Part shown: in pieces, positions 7,526-13,993 of the stretch
Layout of the letters: each line of letters starts with the position of its first letter
Numbering within the stretch: the stretch's first letter is position 1
NCBI GenBank assembly: GCA_017936025.1
Contig: JAGBGL010000002.1
Span: 1 to 20,496 of the forward strand
Direction: 5' to 3'
DNA from: Bacillota bacterium
GTDB lineage: Bacteria; Bacillota; Clostridia; Peptostreptococcales; Anaerovoracaceae
Length of the DNA: 20,496 nucleotides
The notes under the pieces: generated by a model
Told to the model about the DNA's origin: nothing
Database searches by the model: none
Seen by the model: the letters and a program-made list of their open reading frames with translations, nothing else
Made by a program: the position numbers and the translations under genes

Positions 7526-7563
7526 TAAAAATAAAAATCGAGACTATCATTATGATAGTCTCG
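7526..7563 (-). promoter_or_regulatory. Perfect 11-bp hairpin with U-tract at the start of the helicase transcript
   Basis: CGAGACTATCA-taa-TGATAGTCTCG on the minus strand is followed by ATTTTTATTTTTAG. It begins a few nucleotides after the expected start site of the helicase promoter. It is shaped like an intrinsic terminator but could also be an operator, since it is a perfect dyad over +1 to +30. Either way it should restrict helicase expression. Confidence 0.7.
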
Positions 7564-7572
7564 CTCGCACTC

Positions 7573-7601
7573 ATTATAGTTCCATTTGTTTTCGGTGTCA
7601 A
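7573..7601 (-). promoter_or_regulatory. Full-consensus promoter for the helicase
   Basis: On the minus strand TTGACA and TATAAT are spaced by 17 nt, a perfect sigma-A consensus. GGTGTCA, the heptamer found at the recombinase promoter, overlaps the -35 as TTGACACC, so both promoters may share a regulator. Confidence 0.88.
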
Positions 7602-7824
7602 TCGTGCCTGTAAAGCTCTATTTTACGTTTTCCCAGCTTTTCTATTTTATGTTATGAGATGGCATAATCATGTCCATGAAAATCGATTTTAAACTTTAGA
7701 TGTTAAAGTTTTCTCGCATAAATACGATACAAAAATTGTTTCCACTAACCCCTATTTTCAAAGTTCTATAGTAAACTGAAATTTTTTATAATTTTTTTCA
7801 TAGAGGGACTCTGATCCTGTACAT
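7602..7824. other. AT-rich spacer without a supportable gene
   Basis: Very AT-rich. It holds a 7-bp hairpin (AACTTTA-gatgt-TAAAGTT, 7692-7710) and a palindrome AAAATCGATTTT just left of it. Only tiny frames are present, such as an 11-codon minus-strand one. I see no convincing coding sequence. Confidence 0.5.
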
Positions 7825-7852
7825 AAAAAAGAGGAAACCTGATGGTCTCCTC
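7825..7852 (-). terminator. Terminator after the zinc-ribbon membrane protein gene
   Basis: On the minus strand GAGGAgACC-atca-GGTtTCCTC is followed by TTTTTT, about 10 nt past the stop codon. It separates this transcript from the helicase unit. Confidence 0.88.
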
Positions 7853-7862
7853 TTCAACAATC

Positions 7863-9128
7863 TTATCTATCTACATATTTAGCATCTATAGATGGAATTT
7901 TCTTTGTCGCCCCCATTACGGTTTCATAGGTATATATTCCATCTGTAACACCATATACTGTTACCCAGTCATCCTCTACAATATCACTATCAGGTGCATA
8001 GACCATATACACATTATCATATCCTCCTGAACTGGATATTCTAAAATAGCCTGATCCGCAATCCTGCAGGACCTGTCCGTATATTTTAATATATACATCA
8101 TAGCTTTCAGATCTTAACTGACTCTTATAATCTCTCGCAACGCATTTTGCTTTATACTGTGCCTCTGACATTGTTGAACATTCAACTGTTAATGTTTGTG
8201 TTTTTTCACCAATTTTGATCGCAACAGAACTTGTCTCTCCTGCTTTCAGTGTTACTGGCACATCAATTGTCCAATCCAGTTCCTTTGTACCTACGCCTAA
8301 TACCGTTTCGAAGGATTCTTCGACTGTAATATCTTCGCAGTCGGAGTCAATAGTAACACCGGCAGCTGTACTTCCTGTATATTCAGCAACTATGCCTTTA
8401 CTTACACGTGTGTTTTTGTAATTATCAATATCGAAGGATTCCGCCACCATTGAAAGGAATTCATCTTCACCTCTAACGTCACCTTCTACTGCGTATACCG
8501 TGATTTCAAACACTGAAGTACCTGCTATCACTTCATCATATGTCCCTGCACATTCAGGCAATATCGATTCCGCCTCATCAGAAACATAGTGTTCATCTAC
8601 ATAAGCTGCATCTCCTGTATCAAGATCATTTTCTCCTGCATACCTAACCTCTGCAACAGCAATTATTACACCGTCATCTCTTTTAACATATCTATCTAAA
8701 GTCTCGGATTCATCAGAACGATGTGCCTCCCAAGAAACAGGCATATCATACTCCATACCAATCAATTGATAGTCTTCCATCGATTCCTCTTCTGCTAAAT
8801 CAGGTGTGGTCATGGATACAATACATCCTAGAGCAAGAAAAGCAACAATTATCGCAGCAATAACAATCGCTGTGATTTTAATGATCTTTTTAACGTTCTT
8901 CTTTTTCTTTTCTTTAGGCAAAGACTGTTCAGCCATTTCAGTTGGCTCTGATACAATCTCTTGTGTGGCTTCTTCTGTGTTCTCCTCCGTCTGCTCAATC
9001 ATTTCCTCTGGTGCATCATTATTCGTTACTTCAATACACTCTTCTACCTTAACATCTTCCATCATAGTTCCGCAATCCTGACAAAAATTACTCTCACCAG
9101 TTCTTCCGCATTTAGGACATACTTTCAT
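7863..9128 (-). CDS. Zinc-ribbon, single-TM protein with large extracytoplasmic region
   Basis: A 421-aa protein of unknown function. The N-terminus is a short cytoplasmic zinc ribbon, CPKCG at 4-8 and CQDCG at 16-20. An acidic, Glu/Thr-rich linker (about 24-70), a lysine cluster (72-81) and one membrane segment (about 82-104) follow. The remaining 310 residues should lie outside and are rich in beta-strand-like, acidic sequence. The last 90 residues (from about QLRSESYDVYIKIYGQV) look like a compact beta domain, possibly OB-like. This architecture is frequent in gut Firmicutes envelopes. AAGGAAG precedes the ATG. It is divergent from the XRE regulator across a 102-bp region with two TTACGGG repeats, and ends at a strong terminator. 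Role in the element: unknown, perhaps surface sensing or exclusion. Confidence 0.82.
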   Translation of the reverse strand: MKVCPKCGRTGESNFCQDCGTMMEDVKVEECIEVTNNDAPEEMIEQTEENTEEATQEIVSEPTEMAEQSLPKEKKKKNVKKIIKITAIVIAAIIVAFLALGCIVSMTTPDLAEEESMEDYQLIGMEYDMPVSWEAHRSDESETLDRYVKRDDGVIIAVAEVRYAGENDLDTGDAAYVDEHYVSDEAESILPECAGTYDEVIAGTSVFEITVYAVEGDVRGEDEFLSMVAESFDIDNYKNTRVSKGIVAEYTGSTAAGVTIDSDCEDITVEESFETVLGVGTKELDWTIDVPVTLKAGETSSVAIKIGEKTQTLTVECSTMSEAQYKAKCVARDYKSQLRSESYDVYIKIYGQVLQDCGSGYFRISSSGGYDNVYMVYAPDSDIVEDDWVTVYGVTDGIYTYETVMGATKKIPSIDAKYVDR

Positions 9129-9157
9129 TTCATGCTCTTCCTTTCATCTTATTCCCC

Positions 9158-9195
9158 ATTTACGGGCAATACTATTCTACACCACTTACGGGTAA
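9158..9195. promoter_or_regulatory. Paired TTACGGG(C/T)AA operators in the divergent region
   Basis: TTACGGGCAA (9160-9169) and TTACGGGTAA (9186-9195) are direct repeats 26 bp apart between two divergent genes. One lies in the spacer of the minus-strand promoter and the other near its start site, so binding would repress. The XRE protein encoded alongside is the natural candidate ligand. Confidence 0.6.
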
Positions 9196-9203
9196 CATAT
9201 CAA
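9174..9203 (-). promoter_or_regulatory. Promoter of the zinc-ribbon membrane protein gene
   Basis: On the minus strand TTGATA and TAGAAT are separated by 18 nt, about 45 nt before the ATG. A clear promoter for the divergent regulator could not be fixed. Confidence 0.6.
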
Positions 9204-9230
9204 TATCTAAACTGTGAAGAGGTAAGTGGA

Positions 9231-9434
9231 ATGATAATTTATGATCGTCTCTGGAAAACAATGAAAGATAAAAATATAACCCAATATAAGCTAATTCATG
9301 ATTACAACTTTAGCCGCGGGCAACTTTCACGAATAAAACAGAATCAAAACGTGAATACATTTACCATTAATCGCCTGTGTGACATATTAGATTGTAACAT
9401 AGAGGATATAATGGAATACCAAAGAGAAAAATAA
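9231..9434 (+). CDS. Small XRE-family transcriptional regulator
   Basis: A 67-aa helix-turn-helix protein and the only plus-strand gene of the element. The single domain starts with YDRLWKTMKDKNIT, then QYKLIHDYNFSRGQLSRIKQN carries the recognition helix, and TINRLCDILDCNIEDIM is the typical fourth and fifth helix of Cro/CI-like regulators (similar to YozG-type). It has no room for a ligand or cleavage domain. GAGG lies 8 nt before the ATG. It is transcribed away from the zinc-ribbon membrane protein gene across two TTACGGG repeats and ends at a terminator shared with the convergent gene at 9493. It probably controls its own promoter and the divergent gene. Confidence 0.88.
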   Translation: MIIYDRLWKTMKDKNITQYKLIHDYNFSRGQLSRIKQNQNVNTFTINRLCDILDCNIEDIMEYQREK

Positions 9435-9467
9435 ATCCCTGACTTTGCATTTTTGCTCGTCAAGGAT
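9435..9467. terminator. Bidirectional terminator between convergent genes
   Basis: ATCCCTGAC (9435-9443) pairs with GTCAAGGAT (9459-9467). The fold is followed by TTTTCTT on the plus strand and by TTATTTTTC on the minus strand, where all nine pairs form (one G-U). It fits termination of both the regulator and the 9493-9840 gene. Confidence 0.75.
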
Positions 9468-9492
9468 TTTCTTATGTACACAGGACTACTAA

Positions 9493-9840
9493 CTATTTAT
9501 CTCGATATTTTTCTTCAAAAACCACACGCAAAACATTAACAAACTCCTGCGAGTTTTCGATGTTTTTACTAACGGAACAGATCACACCAGCAATTTCAAC
9601 ACCAGTCCTAAACCCTGCACAGTAATTGTTCTTTTCGTTCAGATAAACAAGTTCAAACAACTTCTCCTCCAATGCATTCGCAGTTCTTACATCCAGCTGA
9701 TTAAACAGCATTTCGCAGATCGTACCCACCAGTTGTGTATACGGATCAGTTTCATCATATACTCCATTCAGTTCCATGTCCTCCTGCGTCCTGTTGTAAA
9801 ATATATCTGCCAGCACTTTAATATCTGTGATTTCTTTCAT
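9493..9840 (-). CDS. Small helical protein downstream of the integrase, unknown function
   Basis: A 115-aa protein I do not recognise. It is acidic and predicted mainly helical, with a central stretch (MLFNQLDVRTANALEEKL) that looks amphipathic and no membrane segment, signal peptide or obvious DNA-binding motif. GGAGG lies 8 nt before the ATG at 9840; a GTG at 9846 is possible but sits too close to the Shine-Dalgarno sequence. It starts 16 bp after the integrase stop codon, so the two are cotranscribed. That position suits an excision or accessory factor, but typical excisionases are basic and contain a winged helix, which is not seen. Function is left open. Confidence 0.75.
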   Translation of the reverse strand: MKEITDIKVLADIFYNRTQEDMELNGVYDETDPYTQLVGTICEMLFNQLDVRTANALEEKLFELVYLNEKNNYCAGFRTGVEIAGVICSVSKNIENSQEFVNVLRVVFEEKYRDK

Positions 9841-9856
9841 CGTCACTTCCTCCTGA

Positions 9857-10810
9857 TCATTCTCTCATCGCTTTCCAATTATGCATCACTTCACTCTCGC
9901 TCATAAATCGCTCCAACGGATTATATTGCTCATAATCTTCTTTTAACTCCTCAAAACCAAAGCTTCTCAAATATTTCTGTGTTGTGTCTAACCTGCTATG
10001 ACACAGTAACCTCTGAAGTTTCAATATGTCCATCTTATTCTTCATTGCTAGATATGCAAACGTGTGCCTGAAGAGGTGCATCGCTGTTCGGTCTACTCCC
10101 CGTCTCAAATTAAACTTTCTAATATTGTTTGATAAACCATCAGGAGTAATCGGTTTGCCCTCCCATGTACAGAACAGATAATCCTCTTTGTCACCTCCCC
10201 TGTATGTCAGATACTCTTCAAGGACTGCCACTAACGTCTTCGTTAAGGGAAGTATTGTCTGCTTCTTATTCTTTGTCATTCGAAGGGTTACAAGCTTATT
10301 AGGAAGGTCTATATCACCAATTTTCAAATTAATAACTGTGTTCCTCCGTTGTCCTGTCCCAAGAAGATAATTGACTATTACCCAGTTCCTGTATTCTGCA
10401 AAACTACACTTCTTTACATCAGGTTTTTTCAGTAATTTCTTCAATTCTTCTTCGGTATACACCTCTTTAACAGGTGTCACCGTTTTCGGGAGAATAATTT
10501 CGAAATGACTTATGAACCCTTTATCTGCAAGGTATCTGATTACCGTCTTCATCCCCCGCAGATAACAATGTACCGTTACCGATGAAATGTCTTTCTTCTG
10601 AAGAAAGAACGTATACTCTTCCATAGTATCTGCATTGAGTCGTTCTATGGGTTCTTCCAACGAACAGAACAATGAGAAGTTGTGTAGTGACTGTTCGTAA
10701 AAGTTCAACGTATCAGGTGCATAGTTGTTTAGTCTACACCACCGCAGGAACTGGTCACCACCGTTCCTGATTGTCATGTTTTGCGTTAACTTCATACTGA
10801 TTTTTTGCAT
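9857..10810 (-). CDS. Tyrosine recombinase / integrase of the element
   Basis: A 317-aa phage-type integrase catalysing site-specific strand exchange at attL/attR. The N-terminal SAM-like core-binding domain spans about 15-100 (FLRWCRLNNYAPDTL to FLQKK and the helix near TVIRYLADKG). The catalytic domain shows Arg155 in GTGQRRNTVINL, the beta-hairpin Lys in TKNKK (179-183), HLFRHTFA with His245 and Arg248, His271 in LLCHSRLDTTQKYLR, and Tyr280 as nucleophile, so the active site is complete. AAAGGTGG precedes the ATG. The gene sits 162 bp from attR and reads inward. No clear promoter lies between the new rpmE terminator and the gene, so some expression may come from rpmE read-through. It is the likely enzyme for insertion into rpmE. 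Confidence 0.93.
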   Translation of the reverse strand: MQKISMKLTQNMTIRNGGDQFLRWCRLNNYAPDTLNFYEQSLHNFSLFCSLEEPIERLNADTMEEYTFFLQKKDISSVTVHCYLRGMKTVIRYLADKGFISHFEIILPKTVTPVKEVYTEEELKKLLKKPDVKKCSFAEYRNWVIVNYLLGTGQRRNTVINLKIGDIDLPNKLVTLRMTKNKKQTILPLTKTLVAVLEEYLTYRGGDKEDYLFCTWEGKPITPDGLSNNIRKFNLRRGVDRTAMHLFRHTFAYLAMKNKMDILKLQRLLCHSRLDTTQKYLRSFGFEELKEDYEQYNPLERFMSESEVMHNWKAMRE

Positions 10811-10897
10811 AATAAAACCACCTTTCTAGCTCGTACGTCTCGTGCAAAACAGCTTTCCCGACTTGCCACCCGAAAGATGGTATATATGGATAAAAAA

Positions 10898-10931
10898 ATA
10901 ACCACCCCACAGTTATCTGTAAGATGGTTAT
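10898..10931 (-). terminator. Element-supplied terminator for rpmE
   Basis: On the minus strand ATAACCA and TGGTTAT pair around an inner ACAG/CTGT stem, followed by TTTTTTTAT. It lies 45 nt past the reconstituted rpmE stop codon and inside the element, replacing the host terminator displaced to 3863-3889. Confidence 0.85.
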
Positions 10932-10953
10932 TGTAATTTTCATCATTGCTTCT

Positions 10954-10969
10954 CGTTGAAATTTCAACG
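10954..10969. repeat. 16-bp perfect palindrome beside attR
   Basis: CGTTGAAATTTCAACG is a perfect palindrome that ends 4 bp from the attR repeat, inside the element. It may be an arm-type or accessory site for the integrase. This is inferred from position only. Confidence 0.55.
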
Positions 10970-10972
10970 TCG

Positions 10973-11076
10973 TAATTAGTCCAGATTGTATTTGTTCTTG
11001 AACTTTTCAACACGACCGCCGCGGTTGATGAATTTCTGCTGACCTGTAAAGAATGGGTGGCATTCGGAGCAAACGT
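10973..11076 (-). repeat. attR: right copy of the 104-bp direct repeat
   Basis: Identical to 3905-4008. It supplies the 3' part of the functional rpmE from the middle of codon 34 through the stop and 3 nt beyond, so insertion does not damage the gene. Confidence 0.93.
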
Positions 11077-11176
11077 CCAGTCTGATTTCTTCAGTCATGG
11101 ATTTTGTCATGAATGTGTTGCCACATGCACAAGTTACTTTACATTCCTTATAGTCAGGATGGATTCCCTGTTTCAT
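10976..11176 (-). CDS. rpmE: 50S ribosomal protein bL31, zinc-binding form, chimeric 3' end
   Basis: A 66-aa large-subunit protein at the central protuberance and an intersubunit bridge. It begins MKQGIHPDYKE and has the zinc ligands Cys16, Cys18 (CAC) and Cys36, Cys39 (CSEC), so it is the C+ form. The frame is open to 11221, but the ATG at 11176 matches the family start and has AGAGG before it. The gene has its own promoter at 11246-11274. From codon 34 on, the sequence is one copy of the 104-bp repeat at the edge of the mobile element; the displaced copy lies at 3908-4008. The protein is complete and should be functional. Confidence 0.95.
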   Translation of the reverse strand: MKQGIHPDYKECKVTCACGNTFMTKSMTEEIRLDVCSECHPFFTGQQKFINRGGRVEKFKNKYNLD

Positions 11177-11245
11177 GTCTTTCGTACCTCTTTCTTGCTC
11201 AGGTCTTATCAACCTCAGCATATTTGCTGTTTTTACAGCGTTACA

Positions 11246-11274
11246 ATTATATTACATGCAGAAGCAAAAAGCAA
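11246..11274 (-). promoter_or_regulatory. rpmE promoter
   Basis: On the minus strand a -35 TTGCTT and a perfect -10 TATAAT lie 17 nt apart in the 169-bp hydF-rpmE spacer, giving a leader of about 60 nt. No strong terminator for the hyd operon is visible before it (only a short GCC/GGC hairpin), so some read-through from hydF is possible. Confidence 0.82.
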
Positions 11275-11345
11275 CGTCTTTTTTTGAAATTCCAACATTT
11301 TCAGCGTTTTTGCCTATGATGTGGCAAAGATTTTCGATGACCACA

Positions 11346-12551
11346 TTATCTTGGGTCGGGCATCTCGATTTTATCAAGGATCCCGAGCATTTTGGCCATA
11401 GTCACGCCGTAATTCGTGATCGGCACACCTGCTTCCTGTGCTTTTCTGATGCGGGACATCACATGTGCACGGTTGAACATGCAGGCACCGCAGTGGATGA
11501 TCAGGTCATATCCTGACGGATCTTCCGGGAAGTCGTTGCCTGCAACCATATCTACGGTCAGGCCCGGTCCGACTTTTTTACGGAGTGCTGCCGGTATCTT
11601 CACACGGCCGATATCCTCTTCAAGAGGCGCGTGAGTGCAGGCTTCCGCGATAAGAACGCGGGAGCTTTCAGTCAGCGCATCGATTGCTGCTGCACCTTCT
11701 GCAAATATATTTATATCCCCTTTATATGCGGCGAACAGAACCGAGAACGAAGTCAGTCTGCTTTCCGCAGGCTTTTCTGCAAAGATCTGCTTGAAGCACT
11801 GGGAGTCAGTGATGATCAACTCCGGTGCTTTTGCAAGATATGCAAGTGTATTCGTGAATTTGTCGGCAGTTGTGCAGACCGTCGTACACTTATTGTCGAG
11901 AAGTTCTCTTATCGTCTGCACCTGCGGCAGGATCAGCCTGCCCTTCGGCGCCTGGATGTCCTGCGGCATTACCAGCACGACCAGTTCCCCTTCATCCACA
12001 AGATCATCGAGGATCCTGCGGCGCTTGTAGTCTTCCGGAACTGCTTCCTCTATAGCCTTGCGGACTGCTTCCAGGCCTACCCCGGATTTTGCGCTGATCA
12101 GCAGCGGTTCGACATCAAGCTGCTGCTTCACGAAACCGATCTTTCCCAGTGCGGAACATGCATCGATGTCCGCCTTTCCTACCACCGGGATCACCGGGAT
12201 CTTCGCTTCTTTCAGCATTTCCAGCCACTGTTCTTCATGGCTGAAGTCATTGCCGTCAAATATCATGATCGCAACGTCTGTCTTGTCTATTACTTCGCGG
12301 GTTTTCTGAACGCGAAGCTCACCCAGTTCACCTTCATCATCAAATCCCGCAGTATCAATGAACACAACAGGTCCCACCGGATGCAGCTCCATTGACTTGA
12401 ACACCGGGTCCGTTGTTGTCCCCGCATGCTCGGAGACAAGCGCTATCTGCTGGCCTGTCAGCGCATTGATGAGGGAGGATTTGCCCGCATTGCGCTTCCC
12501 GAATATTGCAATATGTAATCTGTTAGCTCTTGGTGTCTGATTTAAGCTCAT
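11346..12551 (-). CDS. hydF: [FeFe]-hydrogenase maturation GTPase HydF
   Basis: A GTPase and scaffold that receives products of HydE and HydG, builds the 2Fe precursor of the H-cluster and delivers it to HydA. The G domain has P-loop GKRNAGKS (18-25), the switch region HAGTTTD (42-48), DTAG (66-69) and GKAD (125-128) in place of the usual NKxD. The C-terminal cluster domain shows CTH (Cys305, His307) and HCGAC (His353, Cys354, Cys357), the expected 4Fe-4S ligands. At 401 aa it is of normal length. AGGAGGG precedes the ATG, 9 bp after the hydG stop codon. It is the last gene of the hydE-hydG-hydF operon. No hydrogenase structural gene lies in the window. Confidence 0.96.
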   Translation of the reverse strand: MSLNQTPRANRLHIAIFGKRNAGKSSLINALTGQQIALVSEHAGTTTDPVFKSMELHPVGPVVFIDTAGFDDEGELGELRVQKTREVIDKTDVAIMIFDGNDFSHEEQWLEMLKEAKIPVIPVVGKADIDACSALGKIGFVKQQLDVEPLLISAKSGVGLEAVRKAIEEAVPEDYKRRRILDDLVDEGELVVLVMPQDIQAPKGRLILPQVQTIRELLDNKCTTVCTTADKFTNTLAYLAKAPELIITDSQCFKQIFAEKPAESRLTSFSVLFAAYKGDINIFAEGAAAIDALTESSRVLIAEACTHAPLEEDIGRVKIPAALRKKVGPGLTVDMVAGNDFPEDPSGYDLIIHCGACMFNRAHVMSRIRKAQEAGVPITNYGVTMAKMLGILDKIEMPDPR

Positions 12552-12560
12552 AGCACCCTC

Positions 12561-13979
12561 CTACAGTCTGAAGTCTCTCTTACCTTCATTGATGTCGTTG
12601 AGATGCTCTCTAACCAGCTCTCTGACTTTTTCGTTTGGAATCATTTCGAGACGCTCGGCAATGATCGCTTTTCCCTTTTCTTTTGTTTCAGGAGAAGCAT
12701 AGTCTTCCAGGTACTCATTCAGTGTCAGTAGCGCGTTAGGCTGGCAGATGTTCGCGATCTGGCCTGTTTTTACCAGCTGCATGAATCTGTCTCCCGTACG
12801 GCCTTCTCTGTAGCACGCTGTGCAGAATGAAGGAACATGGCCTTCGTCGATCATCCAGTCAACGACCTGTGCCAGAGTTCTGTTATCTTCAACATCGAAC
12901 TGTGCTGTGTTTTCTTCTTCGGGCTCTTCTTCAGCGTAACCGCCTACGCTTGTACGGCTTCCGCCGGAAATCTGGGAAACGCCCAGGTGCAGAGCTGCTG
13001 CACGCATTTCTTTGGATTCTCTTGTAGACATGATGATTCCTGTGTATGGAACTGCGATTCTCAGGATCGCGATGATTCTCTTGAAGATATCATCAGGTAC
13101 TCCATTATCGAACTCGTCAGGATCGATATCATCAGCAGGACGGATTCTCGGCACGGAGATCGTGTGCGGTCCGCAGCCGAAAGTATCTTCCAGATGCTTC
13201 GCGTGCATCAGGATGCCGACGAAGTCGTATTTGTAGTTTTCCAGTCCATACAGAACGCCGCAGCCAACGTCATCGATGCCGGCTTCCATCGCACGGTCCA
13301 TAGCTTCTGTGTGGTACGCGTAGTCACTCTTTGGTCCTGTCGGATGGAGAGCTTCGTATGATTCTTTGTTGTATGTTTCCTGGAACAGGATATATGTACC
13401 GATGCCTGCGTCTTTCAGTTTTTTGTAGTTTTCAACTGTTGTTGCAGCGATGTTTACGTTAACACGGCGGATCGCTCCGTTCTTGTGCTTGATACTGTAA
13501 ATCGTATTGATACATTCCAGGATGTATTCGATAGGGTTCATCGTTGGGTGCTCGCCTGCTTCCAGTGCCAGACGCTTGTGGCCCATGTCCTGCAGGGCTG
13601 TTACTTCCGCAACGATTTCTTCCTGTGTCAGTTTCTTTCTTTTGATGGTTTTGTTCTGTCCGTGATAAGGGCAATAAACGCAGCCATTGACACAGTAGTT
13701 GGAAAGATACAGCGGCGCGAACATAACGATACGGTTGCCGTAGAACTTTTCTTTGATTTCATTTGCCAGTGTGAAAATTTCTTCGTGGATCTGCGGATCG
13801 TCACATTCCAGCAGAAGCATTGCTTCCTGATATGTCAGGCCTTTGCAGTCTTTTGCTCTCGCCAGCAGGCCGCGGATAGTTTCTAGGTCGTTCTTGTTTT
13901 CTTCCGCCCACGCGAGGGTGCGTTTTATTTCGGCGTCATCGATAAATTCTGTTGCGATTCTTGATTTGCTGTTATACAT
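12561..13979 (-). CDS. hydG: [FeFe]-hydrogenase maturase HydG, radical SAM tyrosine lyase
   Basis: Cleaves tyrosine to p-cresol and dehydroglycine and yields CO and cyanide on an Fe-Cys synthon for the H-cluster. The radical SAM motif CVNGCVYC (Cys96, Cys100, Cys103) sits at the start of the barrel. The HydG-specific C-terminal cluster motif is present as Cys386, Cys389 and Cys412 (CX2CX22C), which separates it from the related thiamine enzyme ThiH. At 472 aa it matches the family. AAAGGAAG precedes the ATG, 14 bp after the hydE stop codon. Middle gene of the maturation operon. Confidence 0.97.
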   Translation of the reverse strand: MYNSKSRIATEFIDDAEIKRTLAWAEENKNDLETIRGLLARAKDCKGLTYQEAMLLLECDDPQIHEEIFTLANEIKEKFYGNRIVMFAPLYLSNYCVNGCVYCPYHGQNKTIKRKKLTQEEIVAEVTALQDMGHKRLALEAGEHPTMNPIEYILECINTIYSIKHKNGAIRRVNVNIAATTVENYKKLKDAGIGTYILFQETYNKESYEALHPTGPKSDYAYHTEAMDRAMEAGIDDVGCGVLYGLENYKYDFVGILMHAKHLEDTFGCGPHTISVPRIRPADDIDPDEFDNGVPDDIFKRIIAILRIAVPYTGIIMSTRESKEMRAAALHLGVSQISGGSRTSVGGYAEEEPEEENTAQFDVEDNRTLAQVVDWMIDEGHVPSFCTACYREGRTGDRFMQLVKTGQIANICQPNALLTLNEYLEDYASPETKEKGKAIIAERLEMIPNEKVRELVREHLNDINEGKRDFRL

Positions 13980-13993
13980 GTCGTTCTTCCTTT

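Larger units (their letters stand above)
3905..11076. mobile_element. Integrative element inserted in rpmE
   Basis: The segment is bounded by two perfect 104-bp direct copies of the 3' part of rpmE (3905-4008 and 10973-11076, offset 7068). It contains a tyrosine integrase next to one end, a serine recombinase, an SF2 helicase, a regulator and three proteins of unknown role. Its base composition is visibly more AT-rich than the flanking genes, and its codon use is less biased toward the host's CTG, GAA and GCA choices. No relaxase, T4SS, terminase, capsid or transposase is visible. It may be an integrative replicon, a satellite, or a mobilizable element that uses helper functions. The boundaries are well supported; the class is open. 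Confidence 0.88.

Noticed and set aside
7465..7692. 75-codon plus-strand frame upstream of the helicase
   Set aside because: It covers the helicase start, the promoter and the perfect hairpin on the opposite strand, and shows no ribosome site or family resemblance.
8961..9230. Longer N-terminus for the plus-strand regulator (frame open from 8961)
   Set aside because: It would overlap the opposite-strand membrane protein gene and the operators. The ATG at 9231 has a good Shine-Dalgarno sequence and begins right at the HTH domain.
10755..11013. 70- and 73-codon minus-strand frames between integrase and rpmE
   Set aside because: They overlap the rpmE end, the terminator hairpin and the integrase start, lack good ribosome sites and give low-complexity products. 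Non-coding.
3905..11076. Prophage
   Set aside because: No capsid, terminase, portal, tail or lysis gene is visible among the coding frames.
11284..11296. 13-mer TTGAAATTCCAAC shared with 20441-20453, both near promoters
   Set aside because: A few shared 13-mers are expected by chance in 20 kb, and the two copies sit in opposite orientation relative to their promoters.
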